Below, piece by piece: positions 49,426 to 61,319 of a DNA stretch of 64,000 nucleotides (its first letter is position 1; each line of letters starts with the position of its first letter). The notes under the pieces are model-generated. The model was not told the DNA's origin. It saw nothing but the letters and a program-made list of their open reading frames with translations, and searched no databases. The position numbers and the translations under genes were made by a program. Location: assembly GCF_003473485.1 (NCBI RefSeq), contig NC_053047.1:1875001-1939000 (forward strand). Direction: 5' to 3'. Source of the DNA: Medicago truncatula (taxonomy: Eukaryota > Streptophyta > Magnoliopsida > Fabales > Fabaceae).

Positions 49426-52109
49426 TTATTTGAAGATGGAAGACCACTGATGTTGGTATAACCTTCCATGTCAAATTTTGTTTCAGTCAAGGCTGAGGAG
49501 CATTTGGATTTTGGACTCCAGAGAGACTAGACGACCACTGATGATGGAACAAATAAATTTGAAATGTGTTTATGATGCTTATGGGTCTAAAACTCAACTA
49601 AAGTTGCCGTAAGGTTTAATGTACATTTTATTGTAACAGTAGAATTAAGAATTCATTTATATTTGTAAATGAAATTGTATATTTTAACATGAGTGAAAAT
49701 GATTCCATTTATACTGAAAAATAATGCAACTTATGCAAGGACATCTTGTTTATTGGATAATGCAACTGCTCTATAAATAAGCATATATAGTAACATATTT
49801 ATGTGAATATCTTGTTACTAAATGAATTTGAGAATGTCATCATGTTATATAAAAAAATCAAATCAGCACATAGGCCATTTGATTTAAATCATTTTTCGTG
49901 ATTTCATAATAGGAGAATTATAATCTATAATAGGGTAAGGTAGCAGGTAACCTTGCTTTTTAAATTTTACCCTAGTCCTACTATTACCACAGGTTTCAAG
50001 TATAGTAGTTCTATTCACATTACTGGTTATGAAGACTAGAAAATAGTTGTGATTTTAGCATGAAAGGTCACTACAAATTTAAAGCTTGATATGCAGAAAT
50101 AGACATATGAAGGATGGATAACTCAACCAGTATTTGAGTGAAGGAACCATTCATAAACTTTGGCCAAATTTGCATTGGAATGTAGATTTTTAATTGTATG
50201 TGTTTAAAAAGTTGAGTCAAAGAGGTTGTATAAGTTATGTACTTGTTTTTATTCCCCAAGTCAAATTTTAAAATAAGCATTTTGTTTAACTGAGATTCAT
50301 TAAAGGGATTGACATCTTCCGACGTATGTTTTTCCATACACAACCTCAGGAATCAAACTCAAGATCAAATGGTGAAGGGACTTAAGCATCTACGAGTTGT
50401 GTCACATTGGTGGCTAAAATAAGCATTTAATTAAACTCTAAAGTAGCTTATGGACGAAGTGGTTGATTAAATAGCATTACAGACTAATAGAACATATGTT
50501 GTGACATTAGAGCTCTCTAAAAAATGTTCCAAAATATAGTGACACTAGTCACATTATCACAGGCCAAGTTAATAGAGCCTACCTGGGGTATTGGTACACA
50601 AAGGATGGTCAAATTTTGATAATACACCCAATAATTAGGAGAATTTCTCCTCCACCCCCATATGTTCTTAAAAATCTCTCATCCTTATTTTTTGAGAAAA
50701 TCAGCCATCTCCGAAAGTATACTTCTGGATGGAATTTGTCCATTTGTATCATTATTAAAATTTTGCTAGGAATAAATGCAGTGCAAGAATTGAAATTTAA
50801 TATCGTGTAATGATCGCCTATTCAATAACATAGTGGAGACCGTCCGTGGGGAAAGTGGTAGAAAAGATTTAAGGATTTAGCATAGCGGTGGTTTTTGAGT
50901 AGGGCAGCAAAATCATTTTGCCTCTACTACGAACGGTGTTGGGATCCTCAAGACTGTTTTTACGGTGATTTTCTGCATGGGGTGTCATTCATGTGTGCTA
51001 TCGCAGGTCTTTTCTGGTTTTCTGCTGGTTTTTAGCAAGTTAAGTAGCATCATTTTATTACAAAGTTTTCTCTATAAAGATATAGAATATAAGGTTACTA
51101 GTTCGTGATTTAGAGTCTTAAAACATTGGACTCTTCTACTTAAACTTCATTGTTCGTGATTTAGAGTTCTAACTTGCTTGTCGTGGTTGTACAGGGCTCA
51201 GAGCCACCTTGACCTTTGATAGATCACAAAAAACATTTCATTGTCCGACATTAGCCATAAGGTTTCTAAGAATATAGGAAGGATGCAGAGGTTTATCTAG
51301 CTCGGTATCAGCTCATCAAAGTTAATCCCACCCCTCCAGATTTACCAATCTAGACGGGGAAAAAACAATTTTTCTCACATGCGAATGGGTAAATCTGGGA
51401 AAACACTTTCCCCCCGCCCAGATGGGTAAATCCGGACCAGAACGGTTTATAAGAATCACAGAGAGTGGGAAAAGAAACTGTCGTTTTCTATTATGTTTAT
51501 GCTAGGAAATATGGAGTTGAGACTAAGAACTAGAAACTCAACAAAGTATCGTTCACCTCCTTTGCAAATAGATTGTCATTTGGGATTTTTAAATGCATAT
51601 GTGGAGTCAAGCACTAAAATTGAGATCAGAGTTTTATGCACTATTAATTGATTTGTTCTTAACCAGTATCATTTTAGGTATGCTAAAGTTGAAATAACCA
51701 TTATATAATGTAGACATTATTCTCTGAGTAAACCTGAATTTGACAACCATTCTTGTATCATTTCGATTCTTTTTTTGCTCTTCCAAAAGTTACCATTTCT
51801 CTTTGGGTGCAAGTGAGTTGAAGTAAAGCATAGAATTTGCTTTACATGTTTTTGACACTAAAATTTAAGTTCTGTTTTGAGTCCAGATTTCAGTTGATTT
51901 GAAGCTCATCATATCATCTGGCAAAGAAATGAAGGTATAAATAAAGAAACCATGGACAGCAACGATATTTAGTCATTCTCTAAATGAAAAATAAATGAAA
52001 GTGAGTGTGTGTGTGTGTATAATTTACAATTTTTCTATACCAGCACATATGTGTTGTAAATTCACAGCCAAAGTTACAATACTTGTACCCGGTGTACACA
52101 TTGTATATT

Positions 52110-52440
52110 TCTTATTCAGTTTCTATCCATGAAATTATGTTTAACAAATAACAATATTCCATGCAATGCAATCAATTTCTTCACCTGAAACAATGACTTT
52201 GATAACAAGACTACCACATGCAATTACATTATCCTCAAATATATATTTATGTATCCAGTTTCTATCCATGAAGTTTATATTTACAAAATTTCATACAATG
52301 CAACCAATTGCTTCAAACCGTCTCCCTATAGTTATCCTCAAATCCTGTATCTAGTTTCTATCCATGAAATTCTGTTAACAAGATTCCGTTCAATGCAGCC
52401 AATTTTTCACCTATAGTGATGGCTTTGATAAAAGCTACTT
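52110..52440. repeat. Three-copy direct repeat downstream of the SecE2-like gene
   Basis: tttctatccatgaaattatg-like starts recur at about 52120, 52257 and 52353, each followed by 'ccaYKcaatgcaRccaattt' and, in two copies, 'gactttgataa'. Units are about 95-135 bp. This may overlap the 3' flank of the gene that ends at 52573. Confidence 0.6.
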
Positions 52441-52572
52441 GAATAACTTATTCATTTTGAGTTTACAATAGGAGTCGATAGTTACATGCTGATAAGGATG
52501 GACCTAAACAAATTACAATCATCAGAAGAAAACTGCTTACATAGTAATGGTAACATGAACAGTACTGCACAG

Positions 52573-53898
52573 TTACGTGCTCTTCCGAAGAACTAAATTC
52601 AAAAGGAAGCTGAGAGCCGAATCAACAGATGCTAAAGCAACAAGAAGAAATGCAACAATAACAAGAGTGAGTGTTGCAGTCCTCAGCTGCCAAGGATTGA
52701 TCAAGACATATAAGTAACCATTCAACACATTGTTATTATAAATTCAACACATCATGATTTGTAACTAAAAATAACAATAAACTAATGAGACATACCGTAT
52801 TACTAAAGCTTGGCCACTCTATGTAATTCAGCTGGCTAGGTTGCTCAATCAAAAATGCAAATAAAGATTTTAAACCCCTGAAAAGAAACATCAGATTGAT
52901 GTTTGTAAATATGATTGATTTTTTCTGTAAATGCAATAAAAGCAATGGAGAGATTTACTGATTTGGGCAAATTCCTCGGTGGTTTATCATAGAGCGGTAC
53001 TTAAAAACCACTCAGAACACTAATGACAATCGAAGATACCTCTCAATAGGAGAAACTCGAGGTTTTCCTTGTTCTTGCAACTAAGACGGTAACTTGACCA
53101 GTGTCGGTTCAACAAAAACAAAGGTAAACCAATATGCATGTCTCAAAATTAAACTCATGTTTCTCCTTGTTTTATTGAGGAGGTTCTCCTCTCCCTCACA
53201 ACTGAGAGGGTAACTTGACCCTGGTAAGGTCACCGTCTCTGTTGTATGTATGAGGAAGACTGTCTGCTTCTACTTTCTAGAGGAATCATCGATCGTCGTT
53301 ACTGTTTTGGGACCGAGTGATTTGTAATTTTTTCATGATATTCAATAAATAAGGAACAAGTGAGTGATTAACTAAACTATTGCATTTTGAGGACAAACTG
53401 AAGTTTCACAAATACCAGAAGGATTCTTTGATCAATGCTAGCAAAAAGGGCTCCTCAGGCGAATCATCATAGCTTATATTATAATGGTCATTTCTTGAAG
53501 CAGACGTCAAAAATTTGGTGCTAATATGGTTTGAATATTTTTGTTTTATCTTCGTTCTACAAATCTGCCAATACAAAGTATGCAGTCTCCAATGATAAAT
53601 AACCACTAGAAACACATACACAGACCCATAAAGTGAAGGAGGGACAGATACAGAGAGATGAGGAAATAATTACCGTTTGTGGTGTAAGAGAACCATCTCT
53701 GTGATAACCAACTGTCGCTGAAAACTTCGATTGCAGAAGAGGAGTACCTTGATGAAGGAATCCTACAAAATATCAAGAAAATTGAAGTTAAACAGGAAGC
53801 GAAATTAGCATTCATGTGCAGAACAAACCATTATTTAGTTAGAAAGGAAAAAAAAAAAAACCTGAATAGTTTGTTGGCAACAGAGAAAGAATAGTCAT
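52573..53898 (-). CDS. SECE2: SecE2-like plastid preprotein translocase subunit
   Basis: SecE clamps the two halves of the SecY channel; plants have a second plastid system, SCY2/SECA2/SECE2, in the envelope. Minus-strand exons: 53898-53862, 53762-53674, 53564-53416, 52877-52796, 52686-52573; all phases match and give 156 residues. Residues 1 to about 75 are Ser/Thr/Lys-rich, few acidic (MTILSLLPTNYSGFLHQGTP..., ...STKFLTSASR), consistent with a plastid transit peptide. The C-terminus holds the SecE signature: QLNYIEWPSFSNTLRTATLT, where bacterial SecE has a charged helix, WPS and T-L, followed by one membrane helix (LVIVAFLLVALASVDSALSF). Each exon alone is too short to stand out; the call rests on joint splice phase plus the WPS/helix motif. 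A leader intron probably runs to 55702. Confidence 0.82.
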
Positions 53899-53944
53899 TT
53901 GAGATTCAAATTTTTGCTAGTCGATCATAGCCAATCCAAACCTA

Positions 53945-55390
53945 CAAAAGTTTTATATATGTCCATCAGCAATTTGTTTCAAAATGAAAAACCTTTTCTC
54001 TTCATGCTTCTTGTGATACTCAAGAACATTGACATGTATGGTTTTAAATTGTGGTTCTGGTTACACCATGGAACTATATATTTCGGTAAAATGCAAGCAA
54101 ATACTGCTGATGCGGCTGCAACTGTTATTGCGGAGACGTCTAAATTGTTATATTGTGGCAGCAACTACAGTTACAGACTGCAATTTAGAACTACATTTTG
54201 ATAGAAAAGAAGAAAGGGTAATTTATAAAGACACACTTTCATCAACGCAGCGAGGCGGACAAAACCGTGAAGGCTTAAATAAGACACAAAGCGGACAATA
54301 CTTCATAAAAACAGTGCATCGGACTTGAGGTCGAAACAAATTCTATTTGATAATGCAAGAAACATTAGCAGAAGAGGGTTATAGAAAGTTTGTTATTATC
54401 AGCCAAAATAAAACAAAGAATATGCACATTGAGGAACATGACACCCACTATCAATCAATCCATGAATCATAGAAGCATGCATTGAGTAATCATTTTATGT
54501 AACTAAATTGATAATCGATTACTAGCTCCACAGTTTATAATCAAGCCAGCGTTTGAAGGCTATTAATAAAAAATAAAATAAAAAACTTGACTTGGTTATC
54601 AAAACGTTTTTATATATACATCATCAGCATCAATTAGTTTCAAAATGAATAACTTTTGTCTTTATGCTTGTTATTACACTCAAAGAACATTGACATTTGA
54701 CAGAAAATTAGCCATTGATGCAAAATATAAACGTATCAGAAAAGAAGAAAATAAAACACGGCTTTAATGAGTTGAACTTGTATCTATTAATAGCTCATGA
54801 GATTGATTGTCATCAATCAAAGTACACGCACCTTAAATATATTGCAATGAAACTTATCAATTTACCATTGATTAACCGGTGTATCAAAAAAATCTCAATT
54901 TGTTTTTTTTCTTTAACAAGCCAAAATGAATTATATTAACAAACAAAAAAAAAAATTCTCAAATTGTTTGAGAATCAAGGTTAAGGATAGCTTATAAACA
55001 CACACTCTCCTCAACTCACCAAGGCAGACAAAATCTATGTAGCACCGACACATTAGATTGAAGGTTTGTCCAATGTCTCACACGTGGGTGTTACCAACAC
55101 ATGTGGTTACATTCAATCATTCCGTTTCTCAAATTATTACGAGTGTCAACTATTCAATGTCAGTGTCGTGTATGTGCTTCACATGACAAAACCATGAAGA
55201 CTTACACAAATCACAAAACAGACAATAACTGAAAAAAAACGATGCAGCGGACTAAGGTAAGAACAAATTCTACTAGATAATGCAAAAAAACATGAGAAGA
55301 AGAGGCTTCTAGAATGTCTGTTATCAGCTAAAAAAAATTAAAAACAATTAAATTGCAGATTGAGCAACATTATAACAAGTATCAAAACAT
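53945..55390. repeat. Tandem duplication within the presumed leader intron of the SecE2-like gene
   Basis: Unit 1 (about 53950-54450) and unit 2 (about 54600-55390) share, in order: 'agtttcaaaatgaa', 'ctcaaagaacattgacat', 'ataaacacacactctcctca', 'gcggacaaaac', 'gacaatactt', 'gaacaaattctaYtWgataatgca' and 'gttattatcagcc'. Unit 2 is longer because it contains an extra block at 55035-55185. Confidence 0.6.
55035..55185. repeat. Unit of the 12.2-14.5 kb repeat family inserted in unit 2 of the tandem duplication
   Basis: Reads atgtagcaccgacacattag...attgaaggtttgtccaatgt, ...acatgtggttacattcaatc, ...aatgtcagtgtcgtgt. This matches the order of motifs in the array at 13260-13420 and 13575-13720. It is absent from the first unit of the duplication, so it was probably inserted after that duplication. 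Confidence 0.6.
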
Positions 55391-55701
55391 TAAACTAGAA
55401 TTTACTTAAAGGCATTAAACTAAAGCTTATTCCAAACAAATACACTAAAACAATTCTACTCGAAAACAACCAAACATGTCAAAATCAATTCTACGCCTCC
55501 AAAATCAATTCCGGTCCGGCCACTCTAGAAGTAAAACATTAAACTAGAATTTACTTAAAAGCATTAAACTAAAGCTTATTCCAAACAAATTACTCCTCAA
55601 ATACACTAAAACATTATAAATCAAAGATTTATAAGAACTATCAATGATTATTATAAAAATGGTTAACATAAGGAAAATAACAAGAAGAGGAGATAAATTA
55701 C

Positions 55702-55851
55702 CTGAAAACTGAGCAGGGACGGTGGTGAGCGGTGGTCGGGAACAGAGCAACGCTGTCGACGGAGAGAGATGATTAGATGAAGATGGAGCAGAGAGGAGAG
55801 AGCGATGAATGGGTTCCTCCTTTGTTGTGTGATTGATTATTGGGCTGGGCC
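55702..55851 (-). promoter_or_regulatory. Presumed first non-coding exon and promoter of the SecE2-like gene
   Basis: On the minus strand: CT-rich leader (gctctctcctctctgctcca, tcatctctctccgtcgacag) ending in a consensus donor ttttcag|gtaat at 55702. TGGGCT/TGGGCC (55841-55851, + strand) is a double site II element, the TCP-binding motif common in housekeeping and organelle-protein genes. A leader intron of about 1.8 kb would reach the coding exon ending at 53898. Inferred, no transcript seen. Confidence 0.55.
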
Positions 55852-56136
55852 TGTAAAAGTAACAATTTTGTTAAGAATTGTTATATGTGCCGCATAAATT
55901 GCTTAACTTGTGAAATAAGCCGGTTTAGAAGATGCGTTCTGATCCAAAAAATGTTTATCGGATCGTAACTCATGATAGGTTTTATACGATTGAGAGTTAT
56001 GATCCGATAAATTCAAGGGAATTTTGAGAAATCCACAAGGTGTATAGATCATTTATTTTTCTACTTGTTATAGTTTTGGTTCCTCTATTTTAAGTTATTC
56101 ATGTAATTAACCCTATGTTTTAAAACCACTCAGATT

Positions 56137-56321
56137 GTTCCTGTGAGTTTAGCTTAGTCGATTCATGGATCGGATACTGAGTTTTCGAAAAAAAAATAGT
56201 TTAGTTGGTATAGGCATTGCATAATATATGCATGAGTCGAGATTTGAACCGATCACCCCACTTATCTACCTTAAAAAGGATAATTTCTAACTAATATGCT
56301 ACTTGACAAAAAAAAAAAAAA
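56137..56321 (+). mobile_element. SINE private to duplication copy A
   Basis: Reads tgtgagtttagcttagtcg..., then a second head-like segment 'tagtttagttggtataggc', 'gcataatatatgcatgagtc', 'gagatttgaaccgatcaccc' and the family 3' end 'gctacttgac' plus an A tail. Flanked by actcagatt (56128-56136) and actctgatt (56322-56330). Copy B has the uninterrupted site 'accactgagatttt'. The first 60 bp may be a second, partial SINE head. Confidence 0.8.
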
Positions 56322-57274
56322 ACTCTGATTTTCTTCTTCCATCATATTTTTGTATTTAAAATGGTTATTTGATATCTTTTAAGACGAATATACAACCTAA
56401 TGCTGTAGAGTGATCAATACTCATGAATTCATAAAATAAAAAATAAAAAATAAATCATTAAAAGTTTAATTTCAACTACAATGCAAACTAATTTTAGCAT
56501 TTGATACGGTACAAAGAGAGAGAAAAAAAAGGATATATTAATTTGATATTAAAAAAAATGTTGCAAGTTGAAGATCAAATTTACAATGGTGGCACAGTGG
56601 GATATTTTATATGTGTTTGAGATGATATAAAATTACAGCTTAATTAATCATGATACATGTACTGAGGAATCTAAGATCATTGTTAAGTATCCACTATGTA
56701 GGAGTCAACACATAAGATAGCACATGGATCTTGGGGATGTCCTACTCGAATCACATATAATTTGTGGCATGAGAGGTTAGATTCACTAGATTATACTGTA
56801 CATGATTAGAAACTATGTGATTTTATTAGCAATATACTACAAATCTCAATCAATTCAAATGATTTTATGTGTGGGTACAAGAATCCAAATATATATTTTA
56901 CACCATAACTTTCTTATAAGAGAAATTGAATGAGTCATGAATATATTATATGATTTTTCTAATATCTCCTTATGCATATGTGAAAGATCGAACTTTACAT
57001 TAAATGGTTAAGCCGGTGTTTGGTTCACGGTGGTGTGAACGCAACCGTGTGTTTAGTGTGAAGCTTAAATATATAACTTATTAAAATTGTGGTGAAATCA
57101 GCATAAGGATATGGATTTCATTTGATAAAGTATTTGTTTTTAGTGTCGAGGGAGCCCCTTTTGTAATTGTAAACTAACCCAAGTTGGATATGGATTTCAT
57201 TTGATAAAATATTTGTTTTTTATTAAAAAATGATAGTGATATAGTTGCAAGAAACCTAAAGATCTCAACATAAT

Positions 57275-58588
57275 CTTCTTATATATTAAAGTTAACACAG
57301 AAGCATATTTTAGTCCTAATTTTAACCTAAACCTATTGCATAAATTTACTATTTTAACCTGATGCTAAATTCCTTTGTTTAACCTTATTGAATTTTCCCC
57401 TTCTCAATTTCTCGATACATCTTCTTATATATTAAAGTTAACACAGAAGCATATTTTAGCCCTAATTTTAACCTAAACCTATTGCATAAATTTACTATTT
57501 TAACCCTGATGCTAAATTCCTTTGTTTAACCTTATTGAATTTTCCCCCTTCTCAATTTCTCGATACATCTTCTTATCTTCTTATATATTAAAGTTAACAC
57601 AGGAGCATATTTTAGCCCTAATTTTAACCTAAACCTATTGCATAAATTTACTATTTTAACCCTAATGCTCACACCTAATCTCCTATTTTCATGAACAACC
57701 CTAATGCTCACACCTAATCTCCTATTTTCATGAACAAAGCAAATCGGCATCGCTTTATTTACCCTATTTCTTCAAAACAAATCGCCCTATTTCTTCAACA
57801 AAACAAATCGCCATATTGGAATAAAATGGTTTTGAAAGATTATCTTCTTATTATATATTAAAGTTAACACAGAAGCATATTTTAGCCCTAATTTTAACCT
57901 AAACCTATTGCATAAATTTACTATTTTAACCCTAATGCTCACACCTAATCTCCTATTTTCATGAACAACCCTAATGCTCACACCTAATCTCCTATTTTCA
58001 TGAACAAAGAAAATCGGCATCGCTTTATTTCCCCTATTTCTTCAAAACAAATCGCCCTATTTCTTCAACAAAACAAATCGCCATATTGGAATAAAAGGGT
58101 TTTGAAAGATTATAGCAACATTTTTTTTTGTTAATATTACAAACAGGTGGAAGAAACATTTCAACAAACAGTTAAAGGGTATCATTTACGGTAAATGTCA
58201 AATATTCGATAAAAGGAAAATTATTTAAATAAAACATTTTACATGTTGAGGTTAAGAATGAGCTATTTTTAGGTACATAATATAACATTAACATATAATT
58301 TTTACAAAATAATGAAGTAACATTTTGTCAAAAAAAAAAGAAGATGAAGTAACATACCAATAATATAACATTGACATATAATTTTAACAAAAGAATGAAG
58401 TAAGACACGATTGATAAAAATTAATATTTTTAAGGTGAATAAGTGTGGTGTCTGAGGTTCGAATTCCAACATCTGCATATATTTAAGACCACATGTTTTA
58501 TTCTCTTTGATATGCATTGAGATTTGTTTTTGTCTACTGCATCTACAATGTATATGACCCGTGCGGCCGCACGAGTGGAAAGTCTAGT
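57275..58588 (+). mobile_element. Helitron-like non-autonomous element with tandem 5' ends
   Basis: The head 'tcttcttatatattaaagtt' followed by 'aacacagaagcatattttag' occurs four times (about 57279, 57421, 57575, 57844), with units of about 142-270 bp. Each continues with 'cctaattttaacctaaacct' and 'attgcataaatttactattt'. The segment 'aatgctcacacctaatctcc' occurs twice in each of the last two units. At the 3' side, a GC-rich hairpin (cgtgcggccgcacg, 58558-58571) stands 12 nt before CTAGT (58584-58588), the arrangement of Helitron 3' ends. No Rep/helicase is present. Minus-strand ORFs of 72-77 codons in the last two units are repeat translations. Confidence 0.6.
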
Positions 58589-58589
58589 A

Positions 58590-59571
58590 TCAAAAAAGAT
58601 TGATGTGGCTTGCTAAAATATAAAATTCTGAAGGGTACCCTAACTGGTACATGGGTTCAATGATGCATCAGTTGTTCCTTATTATTATACGTGCTGTCAG
58701 ATATTATTAAATTGCTCTGACCTGTTATGTTAAGCTAGCAATATTATTTTATTATCCTTTTAATACTATTATAATATAATTGTATGTATCATACATGTTA
58801 CCTCTGTCTTTTGATGATTTATACACTAAGTTATGAATAAGACACAACAACGTGTTAAGTTTATAGGATCAATACTTGATTTTTATAGAATAAGTTTGAG
58901 AGAGTCGGATAAGGGAGGGTCAACAAGTTCAGAGTAAACCTCAAAATTTATATAGAATTTAATCAACGAGATTTTAACGTGGACAGACGAAGTTGAATTC
59001 ACACTGCAAGATATGAGCCAACTCCTTACCAACCAACCTACATTGATAATCAGTATTGTCTTAAACAATTTGAAAACCCTAATCTTAAAAAAAAAAAACC
59101 ATTTTTTATTTAAATTGTAAGTAACATAAGAAAGAATCACGTTCTGGTCAATAACATCAAAATATAACTTCATGTTAATATCGATTTTCTAGCTATTTAA
59201 AAAAGTCATTTTTAAGCAAATTCATCAATATTAGAGAACAAGAAAAACTAAGCAACTAAATATTCTGCAATTAAAACTTCTAAGCCCATTGAGTTTTTCA
59301 AGTTCAACTCCCCTGATTCATTAATTAAATAAAATTAGCAACTGGAGTAAACACTTACAACTTCTAATTTAATCCATAAATTTGTCCTGATAATGAAAGA
59401 GCGCTCAATACAATCAAAATTTATGGAATTTACAACATCTAATTTGCATCCTCAAAAGCAAAATAGCTTGGAATCTTGAGAAATTCAAAAGGCCTTGGTT
59501 GATTTCTCGATACACCAAAAGAGAGAAACTGTAGCACGGCTTCAGAGGAATAGCATGCATATTGGGTTGGT
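58590..59571. other. Intergenic, 3' flank of the WD40 gene
   Basis: No gene seen. The last 100-200 bp next to 59572 probably hold the 3' UTR of the minus-strand WD40 gene. Confidence 0.45.
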
Positions 59572-60594
59572 TCACTGGCTTTGGGGCTGAAGTCCTGCTT
59601 CGGTGTCCGTGCCACTATATTCTTCAGCTTTCAGATTCGGTTCGTTGTTTGGTATCCAAAATGTGAGAACAGTCGAGGCTGCAGCAAACATGGCTCGACG
59701 AGGAGCCCATTTCAAGCACGAAGGCACACCAATATGGCTGCTCCAACATGCTACTTCGTGATTCCTGTCAATACTCCAAGCGTGCATGGTCCCGCCTCCA
59801 GAGCCTGCTACGACATACTTCCCATCTGGGGTAAATGTAGCCTCTATCGAGGTACCATGAGATGGTTCCAAACTAAATCCGCAGCGTTTATCTCCTCCAT
59901 ATGCATCAAGAACATATATGTTGTTATTAGTTGTAGACAGAAGCATTGATTTGCCATCATTGCTGAATTTAATATCACAAACCTCGGCAGTATCACCACC
60001 AACAAGAAAAGTGTCGAAGGGACCCTTGTCATACGAACGTGAATCAAACAACTTAATAGCCCCGCCTTCCATTGCAACGGCGAAGACCAGACCTTGTTGG
60101 TCATAAGCAACAGTAGGTCTACCGCGTACATGTAAGATTCCCTGGCATGCATTTACACGTAGATCCCATAACCTTACACTGTGGTCGACAGAACCAGACA
60201 TGAAGCTATCATTGATAGGAGACATGCAGAGAGAAACAACTCTCTGTTTATGCCCTTTGAAGTATCGTAGGCAGCGGTTATCATACATTGATAAATATCG
60301 CAACGATTCTCCGGTAGACTCCAAATTGTACCTTGAAGAGCATATGACAGAACTAGGGTGATGAGTAAAGCATATTTGATCAGTACCATGTTTCTTATGA
60401 TAAGTGGTCTTCAACAGCTTAGCATTAACAATGTCATAGAGTCGCACTGAGTCATCCTCACCAGCTGTGACCAATAAATCATCCTTACGATGGAAATCAA
60501 TCGAATATATCTTCCCAACGTAGTCGGAGAAAACGGCTCCTATGGACATGGTGCGGACAATGTCGTCATCAAGCTCTGTAAGTGAGGCCGTCAT
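59572..60594 (-). CDS. S2L: WDR82/Swd2-like WD40 protein (S2L, COMPASS-like complex subunit)
   Basis: Homologue of yeast Swd2 and animal WDR82, a beta-propeller subunit of H3K4 methyltransferase (COMPASS) complexes. The Arabidopsis S2La/APRF1 promotes flowering. The coding region is one exon of 340 residues; ATG at 60594 is chosen because MTASLTELDDDIVRTMSIGA begins the conserved region and an intron acceptor (tttgaacag) lies 33 bp upstream at 60628. WD repeats are visible at about 26-56 (KIYSIDFH...DDSVRLYDI), 112-145 (FKGHKQRVVSLCMSPINDSF...SVRLWDL) and in the segments DIKFSNDGKSMLLSTTNNNI and EATFTPDGKYVVAGSGGGTM. The family-typical HGTDQICFTHHPSSVICSSR and NLESTGESLRYLSMYDNR are intact. 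The leader intron probably runs to 61785 in duplication copy B. Confidence 0.95.
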   Translation of the reverse strand: MTASLTELDDDIVRTMSIGAVFSDYVGKIYSIDFHRKDDLLVTAGEDDSVRLYDIVNAKLLKTTYHKKHGTDQICFTHHPSSVICSSRYNLESTGESLRYLSMYDNRCLRYFKGHKQRVVSLCMSPINDSFMSGSVDHSVRLWDLRVNACQGILHVRGRPTVAYDQQGLVFAVAMEGGAIKLFDSRSYDKGPFDTFLVGGDTAEVCDIKFSNDGKSMLLSTTNNNIYVLDAYGGDKRCGFSLEPSHGTSIEATFTPDGKYVVAGSGGGTMHAWSIDRNHEVACWSSHIGVPSCLKWAPRRAMFAAASTVLTFWIPNNEPNLKAEEYSGTDTEAGLQPQSQ

Positions 60595-61065
60595 CCTCCC
60601 TAGGATCGGCCCAATCAAATCGAAGGTCTGTTCAAATAGTAAAAATGAACCCCTAATTAAAAAATAGTACAATTTTTTTAAAAAGAGTCATCCAATATTT
60701 AAACTGTAAATAAACATCAATAACATAAAAAAATAGTCATCCTTGTAACTAACGTAAAAAATAGTCATATTCTAATCAGTAACATCAAAATACAACTTCA
60801 AGCTCTATTAAAAAAAACATAGTTAACCATTTTTTATAATAATCATTCACAATTCTTGTAAATCTTTGATTTATAATGTTTGAGTGTATTTGAAGAGCAA
60901 TTTGTTAGGAGTCAAGCTTTAGTCCAATGCTTTTAAGTAGATTTTAGTTTCATGTTTCAGTGTACATGTGTGTGCTGCAAATGATAATATCCAGCACTAC
61001 AGCTGGGTGGTATATGCTTAATGGCTAATGAATGTCATAACCTAGGTTTGATCCCCATTTTCCTT

Positions 61066-61142
61066 CTTTTTATGACTTCGGGAATCGAACACGGGAATGC
61101 ACGCATGCTAACAAAGTACATTCTTCCATTGAACCATCGCGA
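61066..61142 (-). repeat. tRNA-like sequence, probably a pseudogene or SINE head
   Basis: On the minus strand: cgcgatggttcaatggaaga (A-box-like) followed after about 30 nt by gtgttcgattcccgaagtca (B-box-like). The spacing fits a tRNA, but the acceptor stem does not close and no clear anticodon stem is seen. It differs from the 22003 SINE family. Confidence 0.4.
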
Positions 61143-61319
61143 CAAACATGAAAATTTATGAGCATTAAAAATATATAACTTATAACTATAATTTTGAATC
61201 CTATAATTTTTTGAGGCCTTGAGCCACGGACCTGGTTGCAGATGGTCAGGGTCGGCCCTGATCCTCCCGACCCTGCCACAACAGGCAAAATCCCTCCACT
61301 TCTCACTACACTGAAACAT

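Larger units (their letters stand above)
45560..52560. other. Gene-poor stretch
   Basis: About 7 kb with no supported gene. Contents seen: an inverted repeat at 49306-49425; an imperfect inverted repeat around 51335-51435 (ccagatttaccaatctagac / cagatgggtaaatcc); and a three-copy direct repeat at 52110-52440. All ORFs are short and featureless. Confidence 0.45.
55450..57105. repeat. Segmental duplication copy A (promoter side of the SecE2-like gene)
   Basis: Near-identical to 61530-63436 over most of its length. Shared landmarks: 'ccaaaatcaattccggtccg', the presumed first exon and promoter (55702-55851), 'ttatcggatcgtaact', 'caagttgaagatcaaa', 'cacataagatagcacatgga', and the end 'ggttaagccggtgtttggtt'. 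Copy A has a private SINE (56137-56321) and lacks several blocks present in B. Confidence 0.9.

Noticed and set aside
57532..58020. Two similar minus-strand ORFs (72 and 77 codons) with VHENRRLGVSIR repeats
   Set aside because: They share sequence because they are copies of the same Helitron-like unit; no evidence of expression or homology.
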